NCBI RefSeq assembly: GCF_900205965.1
Contig: NZ_OAOF01000009.1
Location: 124,001 to 188,000, forward strand
Source: Lacrimispora amygdalina
GTDB taxonomy: Bacteria > Bacillota > Clostridia > Lachnospirales > Lachnospiraceae
Direction: 5' to 3'
DNA: 64,000 nucleotides
Part shown: positions 1 through 10,714 of the stretch, piece by piece
Layout: each line of letters begins with the position of its first letter
How positions within the stretch are numbered: the first letter of the stretch is position 1
Translations under genes and position numbers: made by a program
Notes under the pieces: generated by a model
The model's database searches: none
Seen by the model: only the letters and a program-made list of their open reading frames with translations
What the model was told of the DNA's origin: nothing

Positions 1-1462
1 CATTCTTAAAATCCCGGATATTTGTATTCTCATCAATATAAACCGCTTCAATTCCCATGGCTTCCGCCCAGTCACCCAGCTGTTCTGCAGTCAGATCATA
101 GGAAAATGCCGTATGATGGGCTCCACCGGCTAAGATCCAGCATTCTGCGCCGGTAATGAGATTTGGCTCCGGTGTCCAGAACGCGGTTGCAACCGGAAGC
201 TTTGGCATGGGTCTGTCTATCTTTTTACAATGAACGGTATTGATAATCAGGCGGAACCGGGTTCCTAAATCGATAAGGGACGAAGCAACTCCTCTGCCCT
301 CTTTTGCAGTGAATACAAGTCTTGCAGGATCTTCTCTGTCACCCATGGACAATGGATTTACTTTAATAGCTGCTCTTCCCTCTGCGATGGATGGGCAGAC
401 CTCCAGCATATGAGCCTGAAGAATTCCTTCCTTTCCAGGAACCAGATTATACGTATAATCCTCCATAAAAGAAGTTCCCCTGGCATCCTTTTTGCCCTCT
501 GTCATCAGCTTCATTAAACGCACCATTGCAGCAGTCTTCCAGTCGCCTTCTCCTCCGAAGCCATACCCCTTTTCCATCAGGCGCTGGATTGCAAGACCAG
601 GAAGCTGTTTTAAGGATCCCAAATCACCAAAATGGGTAACAATTGCCTGATAGTTTTTCTCTTTTAAAAATGTCTCAAATCCAAGCTCAATCTGAGCCTG
701 AACTGCCACATGTTTTTTAAATTCCTCAGGGTCCCTTCCCTCCAGTAAGATGTCATAACGGTCATAGTACTCCTCTACAAGCGCAGATACATCTCCTGGT
801 TTTACATCTCTGACGTAATCAGCAGCTTCATTAACAGGATATGCATCGATTTCCCAGCCGAATTTCATCTGGGCCTCTACCTTATCCCCTTCTGTTACCG
901 CTACATTCCGCATATTGTCTGCAAAACGTACCACACGGATATGGCTGCTTTCCACGATTCCCACAGCCGTCCTCATCCAGGAGGCAATCCTTCTCTTTAC
1001 CGAATCATCGTCCCAGAATCCCGCAATTACTTTTCTCACTATCCCCATTCGGGTCACCATATGTCCGAATTCCCGGTCACCATGAGCAGACTGGTTTTCA
1101 TTCATAAAATCCATATCTATGGAGTCGTAAGGAATTTCCTGATTAAACTGGGTATGTAAATGAAGCAGAGGCTTTCTGTATTCCTGCAGTCCTAAGATCC
1201 AGGATTTTGCAGGAGAAAAGGTGTGCATCCAGGTAATTACACCTCCGCAGGTTTCATCGTCGTTCGCCTGACGGAACAGGGACCGTATGGATGCATTGTC
1301 AATCAGCACAGGTTTTAAAACCACTTCATAGGGCAGAATCCCTGATGCATTCAGCCTTTCCGTTATAATTCCCGCATGTTCCGCTACATCCCTTAAGCAG
1401 GCCTCTCCATACAGATCCTGAGAACCTGTTGCAAACCAGAACTGATACGCTTTTTGAATCAT
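1..1462 (-). CDS. araA: L-arabinose isomerase (3' end beyond window)
   Basis: Converts L-arabinose to L-ribulose, the first cytoplasmic step of arabinose catabolism. The translation opens MIQKAYQFWFATGSQDLYG, the typical AraA N-terminus, and contains GFGGEGDWKTAA, HMLEVCPS and LAGGAHHTAFS, which carry the metal-binding Glu and His residues of the family. About 487 residues are present of an expected roughly 500, so only the last few codons lie outside the window. The start is set by a strong AGGAGGGGG ribosome site 6-8 nt upstream. It is the third gene after tal and the GH51 arabinofuranosidase, 23 bp after the latter, and is probably co-transcribed from the AraR-like promoter near 3760. araB and araD are not in view and may lie further left. 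Function is confidently assigned from sequence. Confidence 0.97.
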   Translation of the reverse strand, partial: MIQKAYQFWFATGSQDLYGEACLRDVAEHAGIITERLNASGILPYEVVLKPVLIDNASIRSLFRQANDDETCGGVITWMHTFSPAKSWILGLQEYRKPLLHLHTQFNQEIPYDSIDMDFMNENQSAHGDREFGHMVTRMGIVRKVIAGFWDDDSVKRRIASWMRTAVGIVESSHIRVVRFADNMRNVAVTEGDKVEAQMKFGWEIDAYPVNEAADYVRDVKPGDVSALVEEYYDRYDILLEGRDPEEFKKHVAVQAQIELGFETFLKEKNYQAIVTHFGDLGSLKQLPGLAIQRLMEKGYGFGGEGDWKTAAMVRLMKLMTEGKKDARGTSFMEDYTYNLVPGKEGILQAHMLEVCPSIAEGRAAIKVNPLSMGDREDPARLVFTAKEGRGVASSLIDLGTRFRLIINTVHCKKIDRPMPKLPVATAFWTPEPNLITGAECWILAGGAHHTAFSYDLTAEQLGDWAEAMGIEAVYIDENTNIRDFKN

Positions 1463-1485
1463 AATATAACCCCCTCCTGTTTGAT

Positions 1486-3021
<1,536 letters not shown>

Positions 3022-3038
3022 CTAAACGATAATTATTT

Positions 3039-3692
3039 TTATTCTCCGAATGCGTTTCGGTAGTCATCCTGAAATTTTTTAATACCCTGATCCGTTAAGG
3101 GATGTTTTGTCATCTGTTCCAACACCGGATAAGGTACAGTGGCAATATCTGCACCGGCTCTTGCACAGTCAATCACGTGGATCGGATTTCGTATGCTGGC
3201 GGCTATGATTTCAGTCTCAATCTCATGAATTGAAAATATTTCGGTTATCTCTCCTATGAGATCAATTCCAGGCATGGAGATGTCATCAAGTCTTCCCAGA
3301 AAGGGCGATACATAGGTGGCACCAGCCCTGGCAGCCAAAAGAGCCTGAGCTGCAGAAAATACCAGAGTCACATTGGTCTTAATTCCTTCCCCTGTCAGGA
3401 CTTTCACCGCCTTTAAGCCCTCTGAAGTCATGGGAATCTTAACCACCATATTGGGATGAATGGCTGCAATCTGCCGTCCTTCTTTTATCATCCCCGCTGC
3501 ATCCACTGTTGTCGCTTTTACTTCACCACTGATGGGACCATTAACGATTGACGCAATCTCTTCTATCACCTGATTAAAATCCCTTCCTTCTTTGGCAATC
3601 AAAGACGGATTGGTGGTCACACCGCAGATAATTCCCATCTCATTGGCTTTTCTGATTTCTTCAATGTTAGCTGTGTCTACAAAAAACCTCAT
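3039..3692 (-). CDS. tal: Transaldolase, small (TalC/FSA-type)
   Basis: A 217-residue class I aldolase of the small transaldolase / fructose-6-phosphate aldolase family, acting in the non-oxidative pentose phosphate pathway. It begins [20 protein letters not shown]. The Schiff-base Lys is in [14 protein letters not shown], and the barrel motifs [19 protein letters not shown] and [10 protein letters not shown] are intact. The start follows AGGAGGTAGAAATCA, a near-ideal ribosome site. It is the first gene of the arabinose operon, which fits: arabinose enters metabolism as xylulose-5-phosphate and needs transaldolase. Its promoter overlaps an AraR-like operator. Whether it acts as transaldolase or as F6P aldolase is not decided by the motifs I can see. 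Confidence 0.93.
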   Translation of the reverse strand: MRFFVDTANIEEIRKANEMGIICGVTTNPSLIAKEGRDFNQVIEEIASIVNGPISGEVKATTVDAAGMIKEGRQIAAIHPNMVVKIPMTSEGLKAVKVLTGEGIKTNVTLVFSAAQALLAARAGATYVSPFLGRLDDISMPGIDLIGEITEIFSIHEIETEIIAASIRNPIHVIDCARAGADIATVPYPVLEQMTKHPLTDQGIKKFQDDYRNAFGE

Positions 3693-3749
3693 TGATTTCT
3701 ACCTCCTGATTTTTCCATGAGAGTGAACCAGTCATCCTCTTACTTACAA

Positions 3750-3780
3750 TTTATAACTTGTACGCACCATTGCACAAGTT
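3750..3780 (-). promoter_or_regulatory. Arabinose operon promoter with AraR-like operator
   Basis: On the minus strand a -35 TTGTGC (3777-3772) and -10 TATAAA (3755-3750) are separated by 16 bp. That spacer, read on the plus strand as ACTTGTACGCACCATT (3756-3771), matches 12 of 16 positions of the Bacillus AraR box ATTTGTACGTACAAAT. A longer inverted repeat, AACTTGTAC / GCACAAGTT, spans 3755-3780. A repressor bound there would block RNA polymerase. The start codon of tal lies about 50 nt downstream of the expected transcription start. The regulator gene is not in the window. Confidence 0.6.
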
Positions 3781-4060
3781 GTTTTTATATATTTTACCAT
3801 ATTTGTCCTGCAGCTTTCAAATAATTCATATTTTTATAGGATGGTATATAGCACAAGAGATCAGGGCATTCATATATAAATCTGTGTTTTTTCCACAATT
3901 CCATGAATAATTCAAGATAAAATGCACAATTTTAATTTTTAATTTTGTTAATGTTTGTTAACACTTTTAAAGAAAAATGGGGTATATTATTACATGTAAC
4001 CCCCCCAATACATTATATAGTTTTTGCTACACCCCATAAGAAACGAAATACCTTCTCCGA
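3781..4060. other. AT-rich intergenic region
   Basis: Between the arabinose promoter and the terminator near 4070 lies AT-rich sequence with poly-T and poly-A runs and a GTTAATGTTTGTTAAC near-palindrome at about 3947-3962. I see no credible coding sequence. It probably holds upstream promoter or CcpA-type control elements of the arabinose operon, but I could not define a convincing cre site. Confidence 0.4.
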
Positions 4061-4091
4061 AAAAAGACCAGCTTCCCCAGCTGGTCTTTTT
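4061..4091. terminator. Bidirectional intrinsic terminator
   Basis: A perfect 13-bp stem, AAAAAGACCAGCT and its complement, encloses a TCCCC loop, so both strands end in a U-run. It lies just past the stop of the D,D-carboxypeptidase gene and should end that transcript on the minus strand. Confidence 0.9.
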
Positions 4092-4097
4092 CATTTT

Positions 4098-5528
4098 CTA
4101 TTTATTCTTTTTCTTTTTGTTTCTTCGTTCATTTAAAATGCGTTCAAAATCAGCCGCATCGCCCTCTTTTTGCAAACGGCGTCTCCGTTCCTCTCTGCGG
4201 GCCGCAATTTCCCTGTTTTCTTTTCTTTTTTTCATAGCAAGCAATGCGGTACCTGCTGCCAAAAGCAACACCCCTGCAGTGATCCCAACGGTGCCAATTA
4301 CTCCAATTCCCTTTTGTGAACTGGCATCTGCCTCCGCTTTCGTCTCTTCCTCATGTTCTTTTGAAGTTTCAGAAACAGACGTTTCACTCTGAGACTCCTC
4401 CTGGGCCTTTAAAAGCAGGTATGTCTGTCCCACTACCCTGTCATTATAAGTATATCGGATCAGGGCTACCGCACCTTTTGGACTGTCCGCCGGCAGATCC
4501 GTTACCAGCTCCTTGTCAACCTGGGAGAACTGTGCCCCCTTTGGAACAGTAATAACCGTATCCGGCTCCAGTTCAAGGTCTGAAGGCTGATAGCTTTTCG
4601 TTCCTATAGAAACAGGCTTATCTCCTGTAGTATACTCCGTATCATTGCCTGCCACCGGCAGATTTTCAAACTGGCTGAATCCAAATTCAAGAAGATCCTT
4701 CCCATCAACAAAATACTGCCTTGGACTTCCCTTTAAGATAACGGAAATCATTCTTCTTCCATCTTTTTGGGCATAAGTCACAAGGGTATTGCCTGCCTTA
4801 ATCAGATATCCGGTTTTTCCTGCAACAGCTGCCGGATAATAGAACTGACTGGATTCATCTGTCGTCTTTACCAGCCTGTGCTCATTATAAATGGTCAAGC
4901 CCTCAGGATTGTTGGCAGTGGGTGGAATCTTATGGCTGATGGCGGAGCTGATCTCCACCAGTTTTTTATTATTATAAGCAGCACGGGCAATGAGTGCCAT
5001 ATCATATGCCGTTACATACTGGGTATCCCCATTTAAACCGGAAGGATTGTCAAAATGACTTTCTGTGCAGCCAAGTTCAGTTAATTTGTCATTCATCATA
5101 CGGACAAATTCTTCTCTGCTTCCTGCTACATGTTCTGCTAAAGCATTGGCAGCCTGATTGCAGGAATGCAGAATGAGAGAATACAGACAATCCTCAACAG
5201 ACAGTGTATCCCCATTGGTAACATTCAGTTTATTACCGCTTCCTTCTTCCACATTGTAAACAGAGTCCTTTGAAAACGTCACCATATCGCTCAGGTTACT
5301 GTTTTCCAGGACAATTAAAGCAGTCAGTATCTTCGTAATACTTGCCGGCGGATAAGCGGCGTGTATATTTTGCCCAAAGATAACGGTTCCTGAATCTGCA
5401 TCAATCACAATTCCCGCCTCTGCCTGTATCCCTGTATCAGACGGCCAGTCCGGTTTTGCATAAACGGTCATAAGAAACAGCTGGCAAATCAGTATGCAGC
5501 TTAACAGTACTTTTATCCGACGTTTCAC
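4098..5528 (-). CDS. D-alanyl-D-alanine carboxypeptidase (PBP5 type, S11)
   Basis: Trims the terminal D-Ala from peptidoglycan pentapeptides outside the membrane. The 476-residue protein has an N-terminal signal segment (residues about 5-24), then the three active-site motifs of class C penicillin-binding proteins: PPASITKILTA (SxxK), HSCNQAANAL (SxN) and AGKTGYLIKAG (KTG). A PBP5-C-like domain follows. The tail differs from E. coli PBP5: a real transmembrane helix (about residues 405-430) is followed by a highly basic cytoplasmic tail of about 45 residues rich in Arg, Lys and Glu. The start is GTG, chosen because AGGAGG lies 7 nt upstream; the nearby ATG is out of frame. It is the last gene of the recA-recX-rny-dac series and ends at a strong terminator. 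The dacA/dacB/dacF identity is not decided here. Confidence 0.93.
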   Translation of the reverse strand: MKRRIKVLLSCILICQLFLMTVYAKPDWPSDTGIQAEAGIVIDADSGTVIFGQNIHAAYPPASITKILTALIVLENSNLSDMVTFSKDSVYNVEEGSGNKLNVTNGDTLSVEDCLYSLILHSCNQAANALAEHVAGSREEFVRMMNDKLTELGCTESHFDNPSGLNGDTQYVTAYDMALIARAAYNNKKLVEISSAISHKIPPTANNPEGLTIYNEHRLVKTTDESSQFYYPAAVAGKTGYLIKAGNTLVTYAQKDGRRMISVILKGSPRQYFVDGKDLLEFGFSQFENLPVAGNDTEYTTGDKPVSIGTKSYQPSDLELEPDTVITVPKGAQFSQVDKELVTDLPADSPKGAVALIRYTYNDRVVGQTYLLLKAQEESQSETSVSETSKEHEEETKAEADASSQKGIGVIGTVGITAGVLLLAAGTALLAMKKRKENREIAARREERRRRLQKEGDAADFERILNERRNKKKKNK

Positions 5529-5551
5529 GTATCATCCTCCTGACATGAAAT

Positions 5552-5595
5552 ATGCCCTAAAGCCGCACAAGATTAAGTATACGGTTTTAGGGCAT
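5552..5595 (-). terminator. Weak hairpin after rny
   Basis: Arms ATGCCCTAAAGCCG (5552-5565) and CGGTTTTAGGGCAT (5582-5595) pair over 14 bp with one wobble or mismatch. It sits between the rny stop and the carboxypeptidase start with no strong T-run on the minus strand. It may be an attenuator or a 3'-end stabiliser rather than a full stop. Confidence 0.5.
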
Positions 5596-5599
5596 TATT

Positions 5600-7159
5600 T
5601 TACTTCGCGTAATCTGTAACTCTGGACTCCCGGATCACGTTAACCTTAATCTGTCCCGGATACTCTAAAGAATCTTCAATCTTCTTAGAGATATCACGTG
5701 CCAGAAGCACCATATCATCATCGTTGATCTGATCGGGAACTACCATAATCCGAACTTCGCGTCCTGCCTGAATGGCAAAGGACTTGTCCACTCCCTTAAA
5801 GGAGTTGGTGATATCTTCTAACTGTTTTAATCTGTTTGTATATGTTTCCAGAGTCTCTCTTCTTGCACCAGGTCTTGCAGCAGATATGGTATCTGCAGCC
5901 TGAACCACGCAGGCAATCAGACTCTGTGGTTCTACATCACCATGATGTGATTCCACGGTGTTCAATACGATTGCGGATTCCTTGTATTTCTTACACAACT
6001 CCAGACCCAGCTGAATATGAGAACCTTCCATCTCATGATCCACAGCTTTCCCAATATCATGTAATAAACCGGCACGTTTTGCCATACGGATATCAAGACC
6101 GATCTCACCGGCTAACAGCCCGGATAACTGAGCGACCTCGATAGAATGCTTTAACGCATTCTGTCCATAACTTGTTCTGTATTTCAGTTTACCAAGCAAA
6201 CGGATGAGTTCCGGATGCAGTCCGTGAATCCCTACTTCAAGAGCGGCTGCTTCTCCCTCTTCACGCATGTTGGTCTCAACTTCTTTTTGCGCCTTCTCCA
6301 CCATCTCCTCGATTCTGGCTGGGTGAATACGTCCATCCACAATGAGGCGTTCCAATGCGATTCTAGCTACTTCTCTACGAACCGGATCAAATCCGGATAA
6401 AACAACTGCCTCCGGGGTATCATCAATAATCAATTCAACCCCCGTCAGGGTCTCTAGCGTACGGATGTTGCGGCCTTCTCTACCAATTATACGACCCTTC
6501 ATCTCGTCATTGGGAAGCTGAACAACCGAAACGGTTGTCTCTGCCACATGATCTGCTGCACATCGTTGAATGGCAGTAACCACGTATTCTTTTGCTTTCT
6601 TATCAGCTTCTTCTTTTGCTCTGTTTTCCAGTTCCTTAATTAATTTCGCAGTGTCATGTTTAACATCATCTTCAACAGATTTTAAAAGATATTCTTTTGC
6701 TTGTTCGGAGGTAAGTCCGGAAATTTTTTCCAGTTCCTGAATGCCTTTTTCATAAAGAGATTCTACTTCTGAATTTCTTTTATTCAGGGCTTCCTCTCGA
6801 GCAGCAAGACCTGCTTCTCGTTTTTCCATCGCCTCAGACTTCTTGTCCAAGTTTTCTTCCTTGTTTAGTACTCGTCTTTCATAACGTTGAAGCTCAGCTC
6901 TTCTTTCCCTGGTTTCCTTTTCCAGTTCGTTTTTAGTCTTTAAAGACTCTTCTTTCGCCTCAAGGAGAGCTTCACGCTTCTTTGTCTCAGCGGTCTTTAA
7001 TGCTTCATCTATTATTTCCCGGGATTTTTCTTCTGCAGAGCCAATCTTGCTTTCGTAAGTGTTCTTACGGTATGCGGTCGCAGCAGACCAGGCAATAAAA
7101 GCAACTACTACTGATGCAATGATCGTAATCAATGCAGCCGTGAATACTGATACTGACAC
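5600..7159 (-). CDS. rny: Ribonuclease Y
   Basis: Membrane-anchored endoribonuclease that starts bulk mRNA decay in many Firmicutes. The 519-residue protein has an N-terminal membrane helix (residues about 5-27), a long charged coiled coil (about 30-200), a KH domain with [15 protein letters not shown], and an HD domain with [10 protein letters not shown] and [12 protein letters not shown], whose His and Asp bind metal. Length is that of the family. The start is GTG (MSVSVF) behind AAGGAGG. The ribosome site AGGAG can pair with CTCCT that ends directly at the GTG, making a small hairpin on the start. It lies 125 bp after recX. Identity is certain. Confidence 0.98.
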   Translation of the reverse strand: MSVSVFTAALITIIASVVVAFIAWSAATAYRKNTYESKIGSAEEKSREIIDEALKTAETKKREALLEAKEESLKTKNELEKETRERRAELQRYERRVLNKEENLDKKSEAMEKREAGLAAREEALNKRNSEVESLYEKGIQELEKISGLTSEQAKEYLLKSVEDDVKHDTAKLIKELENRAKEEADKKAKEYVVTAIQRCAADHVAETTVSVVQLPNDEMKGRIIGREGRNIRTLETLTGVELIIDDTPEAVVLSGFDPVRREVARIALERLIVDGRIHPARIEEMVEKAQKEVETNMREEGEAAALEVGIHGLHPELIRLLGKLKYRTSYGQNALKHSIEVAQLSGLLAGEIGLDIRMAKRAGLLHDIGKAVDHEMEGSHIQLGLELCKKYKESAIVLNTVESHHGDVEPQSLIACVVQAADTISAARPGARRETLETYTNRLKQLEDITNSFKGVDKSFAIQAGREVRIMVVPDQINDDDMVLLARDISKKIEDSLEYPGQIKVNVIRESRVTDYAK

Positions 7160-7284
7160 AGGAGCACCTCCTTATTTTATTTTCATTGTACAACAATACA
7201 ACACTACAATTTTAAACTGTTTTATACATTATGTCAAGTATTTCGCTCCCGTTTCCGGTATACTTATACACATTTTCACTATTG

Positions 7285-7893
7285 TCAGTCATCGACAAAA
7301 ATTTCACCTAAAACACGGCTTACCGCTTCATAAGAAAAACCTTTTCTGCCCAGGGATGCCATCACTTTGCTCTTCTCTCTGGCGTCCATTTGTTCCGGAA
7401 ATAACCGCTTTTTCCTGATATAATCCCGTACTATGGCAGCCTCATCAACCGGCTGCTCCTTTAAAATATCACTGACCGTTTCCTTATCCAGACCTTTTCT
7501 CTGCAGTTCAAACTTAATCTGTCTTTCACTCTTTCTTCTGGAATTAAATTCCACATACCTTCTGGCATAATCCTCATCATTAATAAACCGGTGCTTCTTT
7601 AAAAAATCTATGGCATACTCAATGGCTTCCTGTGGATAATATCCCTCTTTCAGCTTCCTCCTTAACTCCTGCTCCGTCTTATCGGAGGATTTTAAAAGAT
7701 ATAAAACCCGTTCCCTGGCTCTCTTACACAGGATCTCCCTGATAATCTCTTCATATACTTCCCTGGTGATCTCGCTGCCTTCTTCCATGGAGTACCGTCT
7801 TAATTCCCCTCTATAAAGAACAAGAGTAAAGTCATCATCAAGAATGACTTTACTCCTGCGTTTATCGACGGGCACAATCTCTGTTACTGTCAT
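7285..7893 (-). CDS. recX: Regulatory protein RecX
   Basis: RecX binds RecA filaments and restrains recombinase activity. The 202-residue protein has the all-helical three-repeat RecX fold: RERVLYLLKSSDKTEQELRR, then FLKKHRFINDEDYARRYVE, then the QIKFELQRKGLD and KSKVMASLGRKGFSYEAV repeats. Start ATG at 7893 has AAGGGG 8-9 nt upstream. It lies 82 bp downstream of recA on the same strand, the usual recA-recX order, and so is probably read from the SOS promoter as well. Length is normal. Confidence 0.95.
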   Translation of the reverse strand: MTVTEIVPVDKRRSKVILDDDFTLVLYRGELRRYSMEEGSEITREVYEEIIREILCKRARERVLYLLKSSDKTEQELRRKLKEGYYPQEAIEYAIDFLKKHRFINDEDYARRYVEFNSRRKSERQIKFELQRKGLDKETVSDILKEQPVDEAAIVRDYIRKKRLFPEQMDAREKSKVMASLGRKGFSYEAVSRVLGEIFVDD

Positions 7894-7975
7894 ATATGCC
7901 CCTTTTCCTATGAATCATTCTGTCCCTGCCTGGCCCCTTGTTATTCTGCTTCAGACAAATGGGAATCCAATGGTC

Positions 7976-9052
7976 TTATTCCTTCGAACCGGCCTTATTC
8001 TCTTCCGGCTTAATGCGCTTGCTTTCCTTTTCAGGAGTCCCTGCAACTGCTTTTTCCTCTGCAAGGTTATATTTTACCCGGACCTTGTTTTCAATCTCCA
8101 GACAAACTGCGGGGTTGTCCTGAAGATAGATCTTGGAATTTTCTCTTCCCTGACCAATCTTTACATTATTGTAAGCAAACCATGCTCCGCTTTTCTCAAC
8201 GATGTTCTCTTTTACGGCCAGATCCAGAATATCGCCTTCTTTGGAAATCCCCTTACCGAACATGATGTCAAATTCAGCCTCTTTAAAGGGAGGGGCAATC
8301 TTGTTCTTCACTACCTTTACACGGGCTCTGTTGCCTACCACGTCGCCGCCCTGCTTCAAGGTCTCAATCTTACGGATATCCATGCGGACAGATGCATAAA
8401 ACTTCAATGCGCGTCCGCCTGTAGTTGTCTCCGGGCTGCCAAACATAACTCCTACCTTTTCACGGAGCTGGTTAATGAATAAAACAATACAATTGGACTT
8501 GCTGATCACAGCGGTCAGTTTCCTAAGTGCCTGAGACATCAGCCTTGCCTGAAGACCTACATGAGAATCTCCCATATCGCCCTCGATCTCGGCTTTTGGT
8601 ACCAGAGCAGCAACCGAGTCTACAATGATGATATCAACGGCACCGGACCGAACCATGGTCTCTGTTATCTCAAGAGCCTGTTCCCCGTTATCCGGCTGGG
8701 ATATATATAAATTGTCTATATCGACTCCTATATTCTTCGCATAAACAGGATCAAGCGCGTGCTCCGCATCAATAAAGCCTGCGATTCCGCCACGCTTCTG
8801 AACTTCTGCCACCATATGAAGCGCAACTGTGGTTTTACCACTGGATTCCGGTCCATAGATCTCCACAACTCTTCCCTTAGGAATGCCGCCAAGGCCTAGT
8901 GCAATATCCAGACTTAACGCTCCGGTCGGTATGGTCTCCACATTCATATTGGTTCCTGAATCTCCCAGCTTCATGACAGATCCTTTTCCATATGCTTTCT
9001 CTATCTGGGTAAGTGCGGCATCCAGTGCTTTCAGCTTATCATCTTTATTCAT
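7976..9052 (-). CDS. recA: Recombinase RecA
   Basis: Strand-exchange protein and co-protease for LexA cleavage. The protein of about 358 residues carries Walker A GPESSGKT, the [19 protein letters not shown] segment, [20 protein letters not shown] (loop L2) and [16 protein letters not shown]. An upstream in-frame ATG at 9073 exists, but the start at 9052 ([10 protein letters not shown]) is preferred: GGAGGAAAAG precedes it and the SOS box covers the region upstream. The C-terminus is rich in Glu and Lys, as usual. Controlled by the LexA-type box described separately. Confidence 0.98.
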   Translation of the reverse strand: MNKDDKLKALDAALTQIEKAYGKGSVMKLGDSGTNMNVETIPTGALSLDIALGLGGIPKGRVVEIYGPESSGKTTVALHMVAEVQKRGGIAGFIDAEHALDPVYAKNIGVDIDNLYISQPDNGEQALEITETMVRSGAVDIIIVDSVAALVPKAEIEGDMGDSHVGLQARLMSQALRKLTAVISKSNCIVLFINQLREKVGVMFGSPETTTGGRALKFYASVRMDIRKIETLKQGGDVVGNRARVKVVKNKIAPPFKEAEFDIMFGKGISKEGDILDLAVKENIVEKSGAWFAYNNVKIGQGRENSKIYLQDNPAVCLEIENKVRVKYNLAEEKAVAGTPEKESKRIKPEENKAGSKE

Positions 9053-9066
9053 CTTTTCCTCCAACA

Positions 9067-9122
9067 CGAACAAACGTTCTTTTTCTATTTATTATCATAG
9101 TATACTTCGCTGCAAATGTCAA
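9067..9122 (-). promoter_or_regulatory. recA promoter with SOS (LexA/DinR) box
   Basis: On the minus strand, -35 TTGACA (9122-9117) and -10 TATGAT (9099-9094) are separated by 17 bp. Downstream of the expected transcription start lies CGAACAAACGTTCT (9067-9080), containing GAAC-N4-GTTC, the Gram-positive LexA half-site pair, in perfect form. The box ends about 15 nt before the recA start codon. This supports DNA-damage induction of recA and probably recX. Confidence 0.88.
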
Positions 9123-9227
9123 CCTGAATTTTAAGCTTCTTCAATCAAACGCATCACACTCCTGCTTCTGTCTGTTCAAAATACACGGTTACTTTGGAAA
9201 TTAGGGCGAAACGCCTGAATGGGAAAC

Positions 9228-9338
9228 AAAAAGGCAGACTGCCTTAGACTTCTGTTTAACTATAGCACACAGAATCAGGCTCTGCAAGTTTTTTCTGTCT
9301 GAAGCATAGAACGGACCGCCTTAAGTAACAGGCGGTCC
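9228..9338 (-). terminator. Two hairpins after the subtilase gene
   Basis: A hairpin GGACCGCCT / AGGCGGTCC (9313-9338) lies 12 bp after the subtilase stop, without a T-run. Further on, AAGGC-AGTCT-GCCTT followed by TTTTTG (minus strand, about 9245-9226) looks like an intrinsic terminator. Together they should end the subtilase transcript before the recA promoter. Confidence 0.5.
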
Positions 9339-9349
9339 ATGTTCCGTTC

Positions 9350-10240
9350 CTAAAGTAAAAGCCGTTCCACATCAAGCATTCCCCATCCCTGCTGGTTCAT
9401 GGGAAGCCCGGCATCCACAGCCCGTTCTCTCAGCATCAGTTTTACATCCCGGTTACTCATATACGGATATTTCTGCAGTAAAAGCGCAATAGCTCCTGAA
9501 ACCAGAGGCGTGGACATAGATGTTCCGCTTTTTGTCTGATACTGTCCCGCTTCATTGGAACAGCTTATGATCCCGGCTCCGGGCGCAATAATTTCCGGCT
9601 TACAGATGCAGGCTCCGGTAGGACCCCTGCCAGAGTAGTCAATCATCCGGTTTCCCATTACATTTACTTCTTTATAATCATCAGAGCACCCTACCGTGAT
9701 TACCTTCCGGCTGATTCCCGGAGTTGTAATGGTATTGGTTCCCGGCCCCATATTTCCTGCTGCCACACACACCACAAGACCATCATCCCAGGCTGCATTC
9801 ACCCCTCTTACCAGAACGGAATTTTCTGTCATCCCTTTTCTCGAAAAGGAACCAACGGAAATATTTACAATCCTGATTCCATACCGTTCCCTGTTATCAC
9901 GGATCCATTTTAGTCCGGAAAGCACATCCGATGCATATCCGTTTCCTTTTTTATCCAATACTTTCAGCATAATAATATGGCACTCCGGGGCGATCCCCAT
10001 ATAAAGGCCGTCGGATGCTTTGCCGCTTCCCGCTATAATCCCGGATATATGGGTGCCATGACCGTTGTCATCGTAGGGTTCCCGCCTGCGGTGAACAATA
10101 TCCACAAAAGCTGCCAATCTATGTTCAAGATCCTCATGAAGGTAAATTCCCGTATCAAGAACTGCAACACCGATGCCGCGCCCGGTTAAACCCATGCGTA
10201 TGGCACTGTCGCAGTGTATCACTTCTCTCACCTGATTCAC
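9350..10240 (-). CDS. Subtilisin-like serine peptidase (S8), cytoplasmic type
   Basis: A 296-residue subtilase without signal peptide or long propeptide, so probably intracellular, like the ISP group. The catalytic triad is visible: Asp in VAVLDTGIY (D29), His in DDNGHGTHISG (H61) and Ser in TKSGTSMSTPLVSG (about residue 235), with the oxyanion Asn in VCVAAGNMGPG. The start is GTG (MNQVREVIHC) behind AGGTAG; the short N-terminal stretch before the first strand resembles the inhibitory extension of ISPs. It stands alone between recA and an accessory island. Substrate unknown; turnover of cytoplasmic protein is plausible. Confidence 0.9.
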   Translation of the reverse strand: MNQVREVIHCDSAIRMGLTGRGIGVAVLDTGIYLHEDLEHRLAAFVDIVHRRREPYDDNGHGTHISGIIAGSGKASDGLYMGIAPECHIIMLKVLDKKGNGYASDVLSGLKWIRDNRERYGIRIVNISVGSFSRKGMTENSVLVRGVNAAWDDGLVVCVAAGNMGPGTNTITTPGISRKVITVGCSDDYKEVNVMGNRMIDYSGRGPTGACICKPEIIAPGAGIISCSNEAGQYQTKSGTSMSTPLVSGAIALLLQKYPYMSNRDVKLMLRERAVDAGLPMNQQGWGMLDVERLLL

Positions 10241-10592
10241 AGTCCGCTACCTGATTCCTTTTTTTATTAGGATATTCCGGTACGCTCCTCATGGTTTCAT
10301 TTCCAGGCTAAAATGGTGGATGGAATTTGCCGTAAACATGTTTAACTTTCAAATTTGCTTCAAATATATTATGAAAATCTTCTTATAAGAACAACGGGTT
10401 TATAGGAGACAAGTGGGTTTTGTCGCTAATGTTGTCACTAGTTCTTCATATTATGTATGTAATTGAAAGGCAGGTCCATAATGTAGGATACCTGTCTTTT
10501 GCATTATCTGGGATTCTTATCTTGGTAATATATGTAAGCGCTTGGCGAGCCAAATATACGTTCTTGTAATTATCTTCAGTAGGTGGTTAGAA
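10241..10592. other. Intergenic region before the accessory island
   Basis: I see no coding sequence of credible length. It holds the upstream region of the subtilase gene and the bulged hairpin at 10466-10500, and leads into the ribosome site AGGTGG of the disrupted small gene. The sequence near 10540 (GTAAGCGCTTGGCGAGCC) is locally GC-rich and unexplained. Confidence 0.4.
10466..10500 (+). terminator. Bulged hairpin with T tail
   Basis: GAAAGGCAGGTCC pairs with GGATACCTGTCTTTT, leaving a two-base AT bulge on the right arm, and ends in a T-run on the plus strand. The same design, including the AT bulge, recurs at 12148-12183. Confidence 0.55.
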
Positions 10593-10706
10593 ATGGAAGC
10601 AAAATGTGAACTTGAGTCAGATATCAATAAAATGTCCCCTCTATGATCCAGTGGAACCGGAATGCAATTCAGATAATAGCTGTTGCGGATTTTACAGAAT
10701 GCCCAG

Positions 10707-10714
10707 CACAGAAA
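10707..10714 (+). repeat. Target-site duplication, left copy
   Basis: CACAGAAA lies directly outside the left end of the IS256-family element and is repeated exactly at 12078-12085. Eight bp is the usual duplication length for this family. Confidence 0.9.

Noticed and set aside
4098-5528. Class A beta-lactamase instead of D,D-carboxypeptidase
   Set aside because: Motif spacing (SITK, SCN, KTG), signal peptide and C-terminal membrane anchor fit the S11 carboxypeptidases.
7844-8482. Plus-strand open frame of about 212 codons opposite recX/recA
   Set aside because: It is the shadow of the highly conserved recA frame, has no ribosome site and no recognisable domain.
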